DNA of 64,000 nucleotides from DASZIT01 sp963770635 (GCA_963770635.1 CAVYQI010000004.1:372001-436000); one strand, 5' to 3'; shown: positions 18,547 to 28,235, counted from the first letter of the stretch. Notes: generated from the sequence alone by a model not told the origin. Translations and numbers: made by a program.

Positions 18547-21500
18547 TTCTTGATGATCCAGATCGTCGCCTGCCGTGATGTCCCCCCGACGTCCAAGTCG
18601 ACGGTGGTGCCGGTCCCCGGGTCGCGCCCATCGGGTGGAACGGTGACCACCGAGCGGGCCAGCACCTCGCGAGCGATCAGGTCGAAGAGGGGCTCCAGGT
18701 CGTCGAGGCCGACCAGGTGGAGATGGATCCAGTCCGACACCTCCAGGCCCGTGGCCTTGCGCAGGTCCTGCACGTGCCGGATCACCTCCCGAGCCAGTCC
18801 CCGCCGGAGGAGGTCGTCGTCGAGGGCGAGATCGAGGGCCACCACTTCCGCCCCGTCCCGCGACACCGCGAACCCCGGTTGGGCCCGTACCCGCAGCTCC
18901 AGCTCGTCCCCGCTCAACTCCACCCCGCCATCGGCCAGCGCCACCACCACCGGTCGTCCCTCGGCCAGATCGGCGGCCGCGGCGGCGCCGTCGACCGAGG
19001 CGAGGGCGGTCCGAAGCGCTTGCACCCTCGGCCCGAGCCGCGGGCCGAGCAGCTTGAAGTTGGGCACCAGCTCGTAGGCCAGCACGTCACCCAACTCGCC
19101 GATGGGCTCCACCCGGTCGACGTTCAGCTCGTCCTCGACGATCCCGTCCGGCAGCGTCGGGCTGTTGGGGGGCAGATAGACGAGGGCGCGGGCCAGCGGC
19201 TGCCGTACCTTGATCTCCGCCTCCGCCCGGGCGGCCCGGCCCAGGGACGACAACCGCCGGGCGAGGGCCATGCCGGCTTCGAGCCCGCCGTCGACCGCCT
19301 CCGGCTCTTGGGGGGGCCAGTCGGCCAAGTGGACCGAGTCGTCCTCCTCCGCCCCGGTCAGGTCCCGCCACATCCGATCGGCCACGAACGGGCACATCGG
19401 GGCGAGCAGGCGAGCGACCGTGACCAGAGTCTCGTAGAGGGTGGCCTGGGCCCCGAGTGAGTCGGCGGGATCGGCGTCGGGGTCGGTACGCCAAAAGCGC
19501 CGACGACTGCGGCGGACATACCAATTGGAGATGTCGTCGACCAGTTCGGCGATGGCGCTGGCCGCCGGGAACGGCTCGTAGCCGTCCAGGGACGCGGTCA
19601 CGACGGCCACCGTGGCGTACAGGCGCGATCGCATCCAGCGGTCGAGGACCGAGCGGTCGGCGGGCCGGGGGATGGACGGATCGGCCGGGTCGAACCCGTT
19701 GAGGGATGCGTAGGTGGTGAAGAACGACCAGGTGTTCCACAACGTGAGGAGGGTGTCCCGCATGGCGGCATCGATCGCCTCGAAGCTGACCCGGGTCGGT
19801 GTCCACGGTGACCCCTGCGAGAACATCCACCACCGGAGCGGGTCGGCGCCCCGGGTGTCGAGGATCTCCCAGGGATCGGTGACGTTGCCGAGACTCTTGG
19901 ACATCTTCCTTCCGTCGGCGTCCACCAGGTGGCCGAGGCACAGCACGTTCTTATAGGGCGTCGAGTCCCGCACCAGGATGTTGACGGCCAGCAACGAGTA
20001 GAACCAGCCGCGGGTCTGGTCGATGGCCTCGCAGATGAAATCGGCCGGGTAGACGAAGTGCTCCTCCGACCCCGGAGCCACCGGGTAACCCCACTGGCCC
20101 GACGGCATCGAGCCGGAGTCGAACCAGGCATCAATCACCGGCTCCACCCTCCGCATCTCCGACGACGAGGTCGCAGAGTCGGCGGCGCAGTCCGGGCAGG
20201 GGAAGGTGATCTCGTCGATGGCGGGGCGGTGGGGGTCGACGTCACGGACGTCGCGGCCGGCCAACTCGGACAACTCGGACAGCGAGCCCACACAGCGTAG
20301 GTGGGCCTGGTCGCACCGCCACACCGGGAGGGGGGTACCCCAGAACCGGTCACGGGACAGGGCCCAGTCGACGTTGTTGGCCAACCACTCCCCCATCCGA
20401 CCGTCGCGGATGTATTCGGGGTGCCAGCCGATCGTCTGGTTCTCGGCCACCAAGTCCGACTTCCGGGCGGAGGTGCGAACGTACCAACTCGGCTTTCCCC
20501 AGTAGATGAGTGGTGTATCGCAGCGCCAACAGTGCGGGTACGAATGTTGGTGTGGCTGGCGACGGAAGAGGCGTCCGGCGGCGTCCAGGCGATCGTTGAT
20601 CACCGGGTTGGTATCTCGCACCGGCTGGCCCTGGAGCCAGGGGGCCTGGGAAGTGAAAGTTCCGTCCGGGCCCACCGGGTTGAGGGTCGGCAGTCCCTCC
20701 TGGCGGCCCACCTGCCGGTCGATCTCACCGAAGGCAGGAGCCAGATGCACGATCCCGGTCCCCTCGTCGGCCTCGACGAATTCTCCGGGCACCACCCGCC
20801 ACCCATCGCCGTCGTCGCCGGGGGAAACCTCCACATCGCCGAACGGCCGGAGGTAGCGGAGCCCGACCAGGTCGGCTCCGGAGACCCGATGATCGACGCG
20901 GACTCCTTCGCCGAAGACGGGTTCGACCAGATCGGCGGCGACGATGGCATCGCCGACCACCGCGTAGTCGAGGTCGGGCCCGACGGCGGCACCGGTGTTC
21001 GACAGCAACGTCCACGGCGTGGTCGTCCAGACCAGCAGCGACAGACCGGTGAGGGTGGACAGGCCCAGCGACCCCCGGAGTCGCTCGGCGGCGTCGCCGT
21101 CGTCGGTGAGGGGGAACCGGACGTAGGCCGACTCGTCCACCACGTCCCGGTAGACATCGGGCTGGCCGAGCTCGTGGCTGCTGAGCGCCGTACCGCAGCG
21201 CGGGCAGTAGGGCACCACCTTGATGTCCTCGTAAAGGAGGCCCTGGTCCCAGATGGATTTGAGGTTCCACCAGACCGACTCCACGAACTCGGACGAGAAG
21301 GTCCAGTAGGCGTCGTCGATGTCGAGCCAGTAGCCGATGCGCCCGGTCAGGGTCTTCCATTCGTCGACGTAGTTGCGTACCGACTGACGGCACAGCCGGG
21401 TGAACTCGGCGATGCCGACCTCTTCTTCGATCTGGCGCTTGGCGGTGATACCGAGCTGTTTCTCGACTTCGACCTCGACCGGCAGCCCGTGGGTGTCCCA

Positions 21501-21752
21501 TCCGGCCTTCCGGGGGACGGCGTACCCCCGCATGGTCCGGTAGCGGCAGAACAGGTCCTTGTAGGCCCGGGCCCAGACGTGATGGAGCCCGGGTCGTCCG
21601 TTGGCGGTCGGTGGGCCCTCGTAGAAGACCCAGACCTCGGCGCCGTCCCGCAGCTCCACCGACCGCTCGAAGACGCGGTGCTGCTCCCATCGGGCCAGCT
21701 CTTCGGCCTCGAGGGCGGTGAAATCGGCGTCGGTGGGGACCGGGCGGAACAA
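18543..21752 (-). CDS. ileS: Isoleucyl-tRNA synthetase (IleRS2 type)
   Basis: This 1069-residue class I aminoacyl-tRNA synthetase charges tRNA-Ile. The HIGH-type motif is GRPGLHHVW in the N-terminal Rossmann fold, followed by GWDTHGLPVEVEVEKQLG. KMSKS is present as GRKMSKSLGNV, then come the anticodon-binding domain and a C-terminal extension. The motif forms and length match the IleRS2 clade common in actinobacteria. The start is placed at a TTG (21752), because GGGAG lies 7 nt upstream and the family N-terminus begins there. It is divergent from the Fpg-family gene 77 nt away, which leaves no room for a T-box. Confidence 0.95.
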   Translation of the reverse strand: MFRPVPTDADFTALEAEELARWEQHRVFERSVELRDGAEVWVFYEGPPTANGRPGLHHVWARAYKDLFCRYRTMRGYAVPRKAGWDTHGLPVEVEVEKQLGITAKRQIEEEVGIAEFTRLCRQSVRNYVDEWKTLTGRIGYWLDIDDAYWTFSSEFVESVWWNLKSIWDQGLLYEDIKVVPYCPRCGTALSSHELGQPDVYRDVVDESAYVRFPLTDDGDAAERLRGSLGLSTLTGLSLLVWTTTPWTLLSNTGAAVGPDLDYAVVGDAIVAADLVEPVFGEGVRVDHRVSGADLVGLRYLRPFGDVEVSPGDDGDGWRVVPGEFVEADEGTGIVHLAPAFGEIDRQVGRQEGLPTLNPVGPDGTFTSQAPWLQGQPVRDTNPVINDRLDAAGRLFRRQPHQHSYPHCWRCDTPLIYWGKPSWYVRTSARKSDLVAENQTIGWHPEYIRDGRMGEWLANNVDWALSRDRFWGTPLPVWRCDQAHLRCVGSLSELSELAGRDVRDVDPHRPAIDEITFPCPDCAADSATSSSEMRRVEPVIDAWFDSGSMPSGQWGYPVAPGSEEHFVYPADFICEAIDQTRGWFYSLLAVNILVRDSTPYKNVLCLGHLVDADGRKMSKSLGNVTDPWEILDTRGADPLRWWMFSQGSPWTPTRVSFEAIDAAMRDTLLTLWNTWSFFTTYASLNGFDPADPSIPRPADRSVLDRWMRSRLYATVAVVTASLDGYEPFPAASAIAELVDDISNWYVRRSRRRFWRTDPDADPADSLGAQATLYETLVTVARLLAPMCPFVADRMWRDLTGAEEDDSVHLADWPPQEPEAVDGGLEAGMALARRLSSLGRAARAEAEIKVRQPLARALVYLPPNSPTLPDGIVEDELNVDRVEPIGELGDVLAYELVPNFKLLGPRLGPRVQALRTALASVDGAAAAADLAEGRPVVVALADGGVELSGDELELRVRAQPGFAVSRDGAEVVALDLALDDDLLRRGLAREVIRHVQDLRKATGLEVSDWIHLHLVGLDDLEPLFDLIAREVLARSVVTVPPDGRDPGTGTTVDLDVGGTSRQATIWIIKK

Positions 21753-21829
21753 CGGAGAACTCCCTCTCGGTGGGGGCGGGTGCGGACGAGGACCAGATAC
21801 TAAGGGCGCATAGACTCCGCATCGGACCC

Positions 21830-22690
21830 GTGCCCGAGCTCCCCGAGGTAGAAGCCCTGACATCGCTGCTGGCCGAACGGATGGCCGGCCACCAAATCCA
21901 CCGATGCGAGCTGGGCTCGTTCTCGGCCCTGAAGACCTTCGACCCGCCCCTCGATCAGGTGATCGGTCGGACGGCGAAGGGATGTGAGCGCCGGGGAAAG
22001 TACGTCTGTTTCGATCTGGACGGCATCTGGCTGGTGATCCACCTGGCCCGGGCCGGATGGATCCGCTGGTACGACAAGGTGCCAACCGCCACCGCCCGGC
22101 CCAGCAAGGCCCCCTTGGCGCTCCGGGTCGGGCTCGACGACAGGTCGGGCTTCGATGTCACCGAGATGGGCACCGAGAAGCGCCTGGCCCTCTGGGTGGT
22201 GACCTCGCTCGACCAGGTCGAGGGCATCGCCGGGCTCGGCATCGACCCGCTGAGCCCGGGGTTCACGGTGGCCGAGCTGACCCGAATCCTGGGTGGCGCA
22301 TCGGCCAACGTCAAGACCGCCCTCACCAGCCAATCGCTCATCGCCGGGGTGGGCAACGCCTACTCCGACGAGGCGCTCCATGCCGCCCACCTCTCCCCCT
22401 ACAAGTCGGCCGCCAAGCTGAGCCCGGCCGAGGTCGAGAGCCTCCATGGCGCCCTGGTCCGGGTGCTCACCGAGGCGGTGGCCAGAGCCGGGGGGCTCCA
22501 AGCGGCCGATCTGAAGGGCGACAAGAAACGCGCCATGCAGGTCCACGGGCGAACCGGTGAGGACTGCCCGGTCTGCGGCGACACCATTCGCCAGGTGTCG
22601 TTCGCCACCAAGTCGATGCAATATTGCCCAACCTGCCAGACCGGCGGTCGCCCGTTGGCCGATCGCCGAATGTCCAAGCTGCTCAAGTGA
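21830..22690 (+). CDS. mutM: Fpg/Nei-family DNA glycosylase
   Basis: This 286-residue bifunctional DNA glycosylase/AP lyase excises oxidised purines such as 8-oxoguanine. After the initiator, PELPEVEAL supplies the catalytic proline and glutamate. The helix-two-turn-helix region has GVGNAYSDEALHAA, and the C-terminal zinc finger is CPVCGDTIR with CPTCQTGG. The start is the GTG at 21830, since catalysis needs the proline at residue 2. Some actinobacterial relatives have lost 8-oxoG activity, so the exact lesion is uncertain. Confidence 0.92.
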   Translation: MPELPEVEALTSLLAERMAGHQIHRCELGSFSALKTFDPPLDQVIGRTAKGCERRGKYVCFDLDGIWLVIHLARAGWIRWYDKVPTATARPSKAPLALRVGLDDRSGFDVTEMGTEKRLALWVVTSLDQVEGIAGLGIDPLSPGFTVAELTRILGGASANVKTALTSQSLIAGVGNAYSDEALHAAHLSPYKSAAKLSPAEVESLHGALVRVLTEAVARAGGLQAADLKGDKKRAMQVHGRTGEDCPVCGDTIRQVSFATKSMQYCPTCQTGGRPLADRRMSKLLK

Positions 22691-22709
22691 CGGGTGAACA
22701 TGGCCGGAG

Positions 22710-23657
22710 GTGACCGTGCATATTGATCCCTACATCGTCCTCGGCAGCGCGGTGGTCGGCTTCCTGGTCGGGATGACCGGAGCCGGGGGCGGCGCCCTGA
22801 TGACCCCGATGCTCATCCTGCTGTTCGGGGTCAAACCCTCCACCGCCATCTCCAGCGACCTGGTGGCGGCAGTCCTGATGCGGCCGTTCGGTGCTGCCGT
22901 CCACCTGCGCAACCGGACCGTGAACCTCACCCTGGTCGGCTGGATGGTGTTGGGCTCGGTGCCGATGGCGTTCTTCGGCACCTTCTTATTGCACGAGATG
23001 GGGAACAGCCCCTCGGCGGAGAAGAATGTGCAGACGGCCCTGGGGGCGGCCCTGCTGGTGGGAGCGGCGGCCATGGCCTTGCGCTACCTCCTCGACCGCC
23101 GGGCCGGACAGGTGGAGAAGGTCGTGGTTCATCACCTGACGATCCGGCCGCTGCCGTCGGTGCTGATCGGCATGGTCGGCGGCATCATCGTCGGCATCAC
23201 CTCGGTGGGCTCCGGCTCCCTGATGATCGTCTTTCTGCTGTTCCTCTATCCGATGCTCAGCGCCAAGCAGTTGGTGGGCACCGACCTCACCCAGGCGGTG
23301 CCGCTCACCCTCGCCGCCGCGTTGGGTGCGCTGGTGTTCGGGCATGTCGAGTTGCCGGTCACCGCCTCCCTGGCCATCGGCAGCATCCCGGCGGTGATCA
23401 TCGGATCATTCCTGTCCTCCCGGGCTCCGGATCGCTACATCCGGCCGATGATCACCTTCGTCGTGCTGGCCTCCGGACTCAAATACGTCGGCCTGAGCAC
23501 CACGGCTCTGGGATGGATCCTGTGCGGGATCCTCCTCGTAGCCGGCGGTGTCTGGCTCGTCCAGACCCGGCCGTGGCAGAACCTGGACAACCAAACCGAG
23601 GAGACCGTCGATGAGGACCCGGAGTCGTCGGTCTCCCCGGGTGGGGGCTACGACTAG
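22710..23657 (+). CDS. TSUP-family sulfite/anion permease (TauE/SafE)
   Basis: This 315-residue membrane protein has about eight hydrophobic spans and two internal repeats. Each repeat carries the TSUP glycine motif: GFLVGMTGAGGGALMTPML near the start and GIIVGITSVGSGSLMIVFL in the middle. The family moves sulfite, sulfoacetate or other sulfur-containing anions. The start is GTG. An Rrf2-type regulator follows after about 30 nt, consistent with a sulfur-responsive pair. Confidence 0.88.
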   Translation: MTVHIDPYIVLGSAVVGFLVGMTGAGGGALMTPMLILLFGVKPSTAISSDLVAAVLMRPFGAAVHLRNRTVNLTLVGWMVLGSVPMAFFGTFLLHEMGNSPSAEKNVQTALGAALLVGAAAMALRYLLDRRAGQVEKVVVHHLTIRPLPSVLIGMVGGIIVGITSVGSGSLMIVFLLFLYPMLSAKQLVGTDLTQAVPLTLAAALGALVFGHVELPVTASLAIGSIPAVIIGSFLSSRAPDRYIRPMITFVVLASGLKYVGLSTTALGWILCGILLVAGGVWLVQTRPWQNLDNQTEETVDEDPESSVSPGGGYD

Positions 23658-23688
23658 GCCGACCGGCGGCCATGGCAGACTCCTCTAC

Positions 23689-24144
23689 GTGTACATCTCC
23701 GCCAAGGTCGACTACGCGGTTCGGGCCATGTGCGGCGTCGCCGCCGCCGGCGATCGCCCGGTGACCGCCGAGGCGTTGGCGGTGGCCCAGGGCCTGCCGC
23801 CGAAATTCCTCGAGAGCATCCTCAACGACCTCCGGAGAGCCGGGCTCCTCCGAAGCCAGCGCGGCGCCGACGGCGGGTACCGGCTGGCCCGGCCGGCCAA
23901 GGAGATCACCGTGGCCGACATCATCCGGCCTCTCGACGGCCCGCTGGCCGAGGTGCGCGGCCTCCGCCCGGAAGCCGCCAGCTACGAGGGGGCGGCCGCC
24001 CAGCTGCAAGACGTCTGGGTGGCGGTGCGGTCGAGCCTGCGCTCGGTCCTCGAGGTGGTCACACTGGCCGACATCGTGGGGGGCAAGCTCCCGAGTTCGG
24101 TGGTGAAGCTGACCAGCCGACCCGACGCCTGGGTGTCTCACTGA
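23689..24144 (+). CDS. Rrf2-family transcriptional regulator
   Basis: This 151-residue winged-helix protein matches the Rrf2 family: SAKVDYAVRAM, PPKFLESILNDLRRAGLLRSQRGADGGYRLARP, and the dimer helix region. Only one cysteine is present (near residue 16), so the three-Cys iron-sulfur site of IscR/NsrR is missing. It is more like the CymR-type sulfur regulators. The start is the GTG at 23689. Being directly downstream of the TSUP permease, it probably regulates that gene. Confidence 0.88.
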   Translation: MYISAKVDYAVRAMCGVAAAGDRPVTAEALAVAQGLPPKFLESILNDLRRAGLLRSQRGADGGYRLARPAKEITVADIIRPLDGPLAEVRGLRPEAASYEGAAAQLQDVWVAVRSSLRSVLEVVTLADIVGGKLPSSVVKLTSRPDAWVSH

Positions 24145-24175
24145 AGCGTCACACCTCCGCCCTAGAGGAGGCTGC

Positions 24176-24841
24176 TCATCTGAGATACGCGGAGAGCAGG
24201 TCTGCCAGTTCCTTCGGCCGGGTGAGAAAAGCGGAATGGTCAGTGTCCCACTCGACGACCTCGTCCGATCGCTCAGCCAGTCTTCGTTGGAGGCTGGGAG
24301 CGGCCGCCTGGTCCTTGGTGCACACGATGTAGGTCGAGGGGATGTCTTTCCACGCCGGCCTCCCCTTCAGGACCCGGATCCCGTCACTCGGCACGGGCCT
24401 CAGCCGAGCTGCCATGGCGACAGAAACGGACTCGTCGCTGTCACCGTAGAAGACCTCATGCACAGATTCTGGATCGACGATGACACCTTCAGGTGTAACT
24501 ACGAGGGCTCCCAAGAGCTTCGAGGGCTCCTGGGCAAGCAGAGTCAAGAGTTCTTCTCCTTCCTCCGCCTGGAAGGCCGCCAGGTACACCAGGCGGCGGA
24601 CGCCGGCTAGCCCTGACGCTGCCTGAGTGATGACCAGACCACCGTAGGAATGTCCGCAGACGACCGATCCCTCGCCGGCTGACTCAATCGCCGCCCGAGC
24701 AGTGGCAACGTCGTCGTCGTAGCTCGTGAACGGAAGCTGAACCGCTACAGAGGCGATGCCATTTCTCGTCAGTTCATCGACGACCTGATCCCAGCACCAA
24801 GCTCCGTGCCACGAACCGTGTACCAGCACCACTTCACTCAT
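24176..24841 (-). CDS. Alpha/beta hydrolase (salicylate esterase/EstC-like)
   Basis: This 221-residue hydrolase begins VVLVHGSWHGAWCWDQVV and has the nucleophile elbow GHSYGG, with a C-terminal WDTDHSAFLTRP holding the catalytic His. This compact form without a cap resembles plant methyl-salicylate esterase-like and pyrethroid-hydrolase-like proteins in bacteria. G+C is visibly lower than in both flanking genes, suggesting recent gain. It is convergent with the Rrf2 gene. Confidence 0.85.
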   Translation of the reverse strand: MSEVVLVHGSWHGAWCWDQVVDELTRNGIASVAVQLPFTSYDDDVATARAAIESAGEGSVVCGHSYGGLVITQAASGLAGVRRLVYLAAFQAEEGEELLTLLAQEPSKLLGALVVTPEGVIVDPESVHEVFYGDSDESVSVAMAARLRPVPSDGIRVLKGRPAWKDIPSTYIVCTKDQAAAPSLQRRLAERSDEVVEWDTDHSAFLTRPKELADLLSAYLR

Positions 24842-24881
24842 ACATGTCCCCCTTCACGTGCTTGGGCGGGAAGTTCGATGT

Positions 24882-25880
24882 TCAGTCTCCTCTGGACACC
24901 TGCCCGCTGGCGACCGTCGCATCGTCATCGTCCCGTACCCGCCGCAGTGACCGGGGCCAGAGCCTCCGGGTCAGCACGACGTTGAACTCTGCCCCGTAGA
25001 CGGAGATGGTGGCCCCGATGGCCAGCCACCACATGAGACCGAGCACGGTGGCGAAGGTCCCGTAGAGGGCGGAGAGGTGCTTGAGCTGGTGGGCGACCAG
25101 CTGGGCCCCGGCGAACTGCAGGATCGTCCAGATCGAACCGCCGAACAACGCTCCGGGCCAGTAATTCCGATCCTGCGGCGGGATATCCAACAGGATCCGG
25201 AACGCGTGCCGGTACATGACGATGTTGACGGCCAAGGATCCGACCAGTCCGATCCACACCGAGTACCCGCCCATCCCGCCGAAGGCTCCGAGTCCGGCCA
25301 GCGCCCCCGCCCCGATGAAGCCGACGCCGAGCACCGCCAAGAACGCCACGCCTCGGAGCTGCCGGGTCCAAAACCCCGGCAGTTCGTCTCGGCCGATTCC
25401 CCAGACAGTCGCCATCATCGCCTGCGCACTCCGGCTGAGCCGTAAGGCGCCGTAGGTCAACCAGAGAAGCCCGACACACAAACCGAAGGCGTTCCCGGTC
25501 GAGAGCTGGTGCACGCTGTTGGTGAGATCCGACCCGATCACCGGGAACTGGCGCACCGCCGAGTTGAGGATGTCGTCCTGCAGGTGCTTGTCGCCGTGGA
25601 GAACCAGGCCGAGTCCGGTCAGCAATACCAGCAGCAGCGGAAACACCGCCATGAACGATGAATAGGCGATCTGGCCGGCCAGTCGGCCGGCCTGGTCGTC
25701 GGAGAATTTCCGGATGACCGCCGCCGGCACGGAGGTGGCCGGATGCCGTTGTTGCCATTGGTCGAAACCGTCGACGATCCCGGTGGCCTGTCCCTTGACC
25801 GCCGCCCAGGCTTTGCCCAGCCCACTTCCCCGGCGGGTGAGCCGGCCATCCGGGGCGACGCCGGCTGCCGGTTGGTTCAC
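24882..25880 (-). CDS. YihY/BrkB-family membrane protein
   Basis: This 332-residue protein has about six membrane spans and the family landmarks GRLAGQIAYSSFMAVFPLLLVL, LTYGALRLSRSAQAMM and LYGTFATVLGLMWWL. Family members were once called RNase BN, but are integral membrane proteins of unclear function. The start is the GTG at 25880. The charged N- and C-termini are cytoplasmic by the positive-inside rule. Confidence 0.88.
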   Translation of the reverse strand: MNQPAAGVAPDGRLTRRGSGLGKAWAAVKGQATGIVDGFDQWQQRHPATSVPAAVIRKFSDDQAGRLAGQIAYSSFMAVFPLLLVLLTGLGLVLHGDKHLQDDILNSAVRQFPVIGSDLTNSVHQLSTGNAFGLCVGLLWLTYGALRLSRSAQAMMATVWGIGRDELPGFWTRQLRGVAFLAVLGVGFIGAGALAGLGAFGGMGGYSVWIGLVGSLAVNIVMYRHAFRILLDIPPQDRNYWPGALFGGSIWTILQFAGAQLVAHQLKHLSALYGTFATVLGLMWWLAIGATISVYGAEFNVVLTRRLWPRSLRRVRDDDDATVASGQVSRGD

Positions 25881-25928
25881 GGTTGGCCGTCGCCCCCCGC
25901 GGTCAGCCGCCGCATTCGAGCCAACCGT

Positions 25929-26762
25929 TCAAAGGATCGGCTCGACCAGCAGGTCCTGGACCGCTCGGCCGATCCGCCCCTCCAGGTCCCACAGCACCGA
26001 TTCGGTGCTGCCGATGCCCGGGGTGCCGAAGCGGGTACGGGAGTCGAGGCAGATCCACTCCCCCACCGGGGGGCGGGTGAGCGATACGGAGATATCGGGA
26101 TTGATGAAGATGTTGGATGCGAAATCGAGCTCGGCGGAGATGCCGTTACCGAAGTCACTGACCGCCGCCGCCCGCTGCCACGGGGACGGGTCCTCGCCGG
26201 CAACCACCGGCTGCTGCAATCGGAACCAGGCCGCCGCCGGGCCAAGGTGGTCGAAGCGACCCTTGACGAATCGGATCTCGACTCCTTGGTTGTGAAAGGC
26301 CGGATAGCCATCGGTCATGCTGGGGGTGAGGACGCCATCCTCGGGAGGGGGCGGCGCATCATCCTCGGGCACCGTCGCCACCGCCCGGCAGGCTTCGGGC
26401 GCCACCCGGATCCGCAACCCCCGGGCCCAGGCCACCTCCACCCCGCCGGATTCGACCACCGCGTCGACCAACTGCACCTTCCGTCCCGGTCTCACCAGGA
26501 AGGCGGTGACGTTCAACCGGGACGTCGGTACCGGGCGGAGCAGCTCGAGGGTGAACCGGGCCAGTTGCTGGCCGCCGTCGGGTGAGCATCTCTCGATGGT
26601 CCGGACCACCAGGGCCGCCACCGGTCCGCCGTGGAGCGCCTTCGGTGTCCACGGCCCCCGGGCCAGGTCGGTGGGGAGGAAGCTGTTGCCGTCGGGGATG
26701 AACAGGGCGTCATCGGGTCCTTCCGACCCTTGGCCTTGGTCCCCTGCGAACGCTGACGTCAT
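25929..26762 (-). CDS. Acyl-CoA thioesterase family protein (TesB-like double hotdog)
   Basis: This 277-residue protein has two hotdog halves: the first starts FLPTDLARGPWTPKALHGGPVAALVVRTIE, and the second carries DFGNGISAELDFASNIFINPDISVSLTRPP. This is the TesB/thioesterase-like superfamily arrangement. It probably hydrolyses an acyl-CoA in the cytoplasm. No operon partner is evident beyond same-strand neighbours. Confidence 0.82.
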   Translation of the reverse strand: MTSAFAGDQGQGSEGPDDALFIPDGNSFLPTDLARGPWTPKALHGGPVAALVVRTIERCSPDGGQQLARFTLELLRPVPTSRLNVTAFLVRPGRKVQLVDAVVESGGVEVAWARGLRIRVAPEACRAVATVPEDDAPPPPEDGVLTPSMTDGYPAFHNQGVEIRFVKGRFDHLGPAAAWFRLQQPVVAGEDPSPWQRAAAVSDFGNGISAELDFASNIFINPDISVSLTRPPVGEWICLDSRTRFGTPGIGSTESVLWDLEGRIGRAVQDLLVEPIL

Positions 26763-26791
26763 CTCCCTCCTCTGCTACCCGGCCATGCCCG

Positions 26792-27715
26792 TCACCTAGG
26801 CGGGAGGGTGGCGGCAATGAGCGTGGCGATCTTGGTATAGCCGACTGTCCGTGGATGGATGTCCTGGTACTGGCAGAAGAAGGTCAGCTGGCAGACCTGC
26901 GCCACCGCCACCGGGATGGTGCCATACGGGGCGAGGGTGGTGGTCTGGGAGAACGGCGTGTAGGCGCCAGTGGCGGCGGTCACGTCCACAAACGTGGCGC
27001 CGACGGCGGCGTAGTCCTTCTGGAGGGCGGGATTGATCAGGCTCATGAATGCGGTCACCGACAAAGAGGCAAGACTCTTGCTGGTCGGATTGGCCGACAG
27101 ATAGTCGCCGAGAAGGACGTCGGGATAGGTGATCCCGACGATCGGCACGTCGGGACCGGCGGCGGCTCGCAGTGCGGGGAGCAGGACACCAAGATCGGCA
27201 TTGATGGTGGTGAGGGCCGTGCCCACGCAGCCGATCGGATCGGCGGTGGAGGCACAGGCAGTGAGGTCGTTCCCTCCGATGGAGACGGTGACCAATCCGA
27301 TCTTTCCCGCGTGCTGGGTGAGGAATGCCTCGGCCGCACCCGCCTGGGTCTGCCTCGGATAGGTCGGCGCCCCGGGTCCCAGCAGCGGGCAACCCTGGCT
27401 GTGCAGGATCGATTCCGTTGTCGCCCCGCCGCACCCGAAGTTCACCAGCGCGAGTTGGTAGCCGCGGGCACTGGCCAGCCCGGGCAGCTGGTAGGCGAAT
27501 CCGTTGGTGGTGGTGTGTCCGGCACCCTTCGGGCCGGTCGCCTGGAACCCCGCCGCATAGGAGTCGCCCAAGGACACGTAGTACTGACCCGCCGTCAGCG
27601 CCGTAGTCGTCGTGACCGCCGTCGGCGATGACGAGCTGCAGGCACTGATCCCGAGACCCATCACCACGCAGACGGCGGCCAAGGACCTGGTGTGACGCCG
27701 GTTGGGGCCGATCAT
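26792..27715 (-). CDS. Secreted SGNH/GDSL hydrolase lipoprotein
   Basis: This 307-residue protein has a signal peptide ending in a lipobox (VMGLGISAC), so it is likely a cell-surface lipoprotein. The SGNH blocks are GDSYAAGF (block I Ser), a glycine in block II, SIGGNDL (block III Asn) and DIHPRTVGY (block V Asp/His). Six further cysteines suggest disulfides. It is probably an esterase or lipase acting outside the membrane. Confidence 0.9.
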   Translation of the reverse strand: MIGPNRRHTRSLAAVCVVMGLGISACSSSSPTAVTTTTALTAGQYYVSLGDSYAAGFQATGPKGAGHTTTNGFAYQLPGLASARGYQLALVNFGCGGATTESILHSQGCPLLGPGAPTYPRQTQAGAAEAFLTQHAGKIGLVTVSIGGNDLTACASTADPIGCVGTALTTINADLGVLLPALRAAAGPDVPIVGITYPDVLLGDYLSANPTSKSLASLSVTAFMSLINPALQKDYAAVGATFVDVTAATGAYTPFSQTTTLAPYGTIPVAVAQVCQLTFFCQYQDIHPRTVGYTKIATLIAATLPPR

Positions 27716-27831
27716 GGCTGCAACCTACCTTCTGAGCACATCCCTGTCCTCGATTCGGACCAGCATCGTCTCAGCACTAGTGTCTGCGGCAGCATCCGAA
27801 CCAGAGACATGACAAACATCCAGGGGGAACC

Positions 27832-28215
27832 GTGGGACAGGGACAGGCAGCACTCGACATCGACGCATCGGCCGACGACGTATGGGCGGTGATCGGCGAC
27901 TTCGGCGGGATCGGCGAGTGGATGCCGGGGATCGATTCCTGCCGGGTCGAGGGCGAAGATCGAATTCTGCAGACGATGGGGATGGAGATCACCGAACGGC
28001 TGGTGTCGAAGGACGACGCCGGCCGGGTGCTCACCTACTCGATCACCAAGGGGGCTCCGGTCGAGAGCCACCAAGCTGTCATCACGGTCACCCCGACCGG
28101 GAGCACCTCGCACGTGACCTGGGACATCGACGCGACTCCCGATGAGATGACCGAGGTGATGGCTACCATCTACCAGCAGGCCCTCGAGGCGCTCAAGACC
28201 AAGGTCGAAGCCTGA
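27832..28215 (+). CDS. SRPBCC-family protein
   Basis: This 127-residue protein has the fold's first strand and helix (ALDIDASADDVWAVIGDFGGIGEWMPGI) and the C-terminal helix (EVMATIYQQALEALKTKVEA). The GTG start is preceded by AGGGGGAA. It forms a tandem pair with the next SRPBCC gene, 20 nt downstream. The ligand is unknown. Confidence 0.75.
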   Translation: MGQGQAALDIDASADDVWAVIGDFGGIGEWMPGIDSCRVEGEDRILQTMGMEITERLVSKDDAGRVLTYSITKGAPVESHQAVITVTPTGSTSHVTWDIDATPDEMTEVMATIYQQALEALKTKVEA

Positions 28216-28235
28216 TCCCGGGGCATCCAGGTCCG

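Noticed and set aside
21753..21829. T-box riboswitch upstream of ileS
   Set aside because: Only 77 nt separate ileS from the divergent glycosylase gene, too short for a T-box, and no T-box sequence is seen.
18543..22085. N-terminal extension of IleRS up to 22085
   Set aside because: The extra residues are low-complexity Pro/Arg-rich and overlap the divergent glycosylase gene. A TTG with a good ribosome-binding site marks the family N-terminus.
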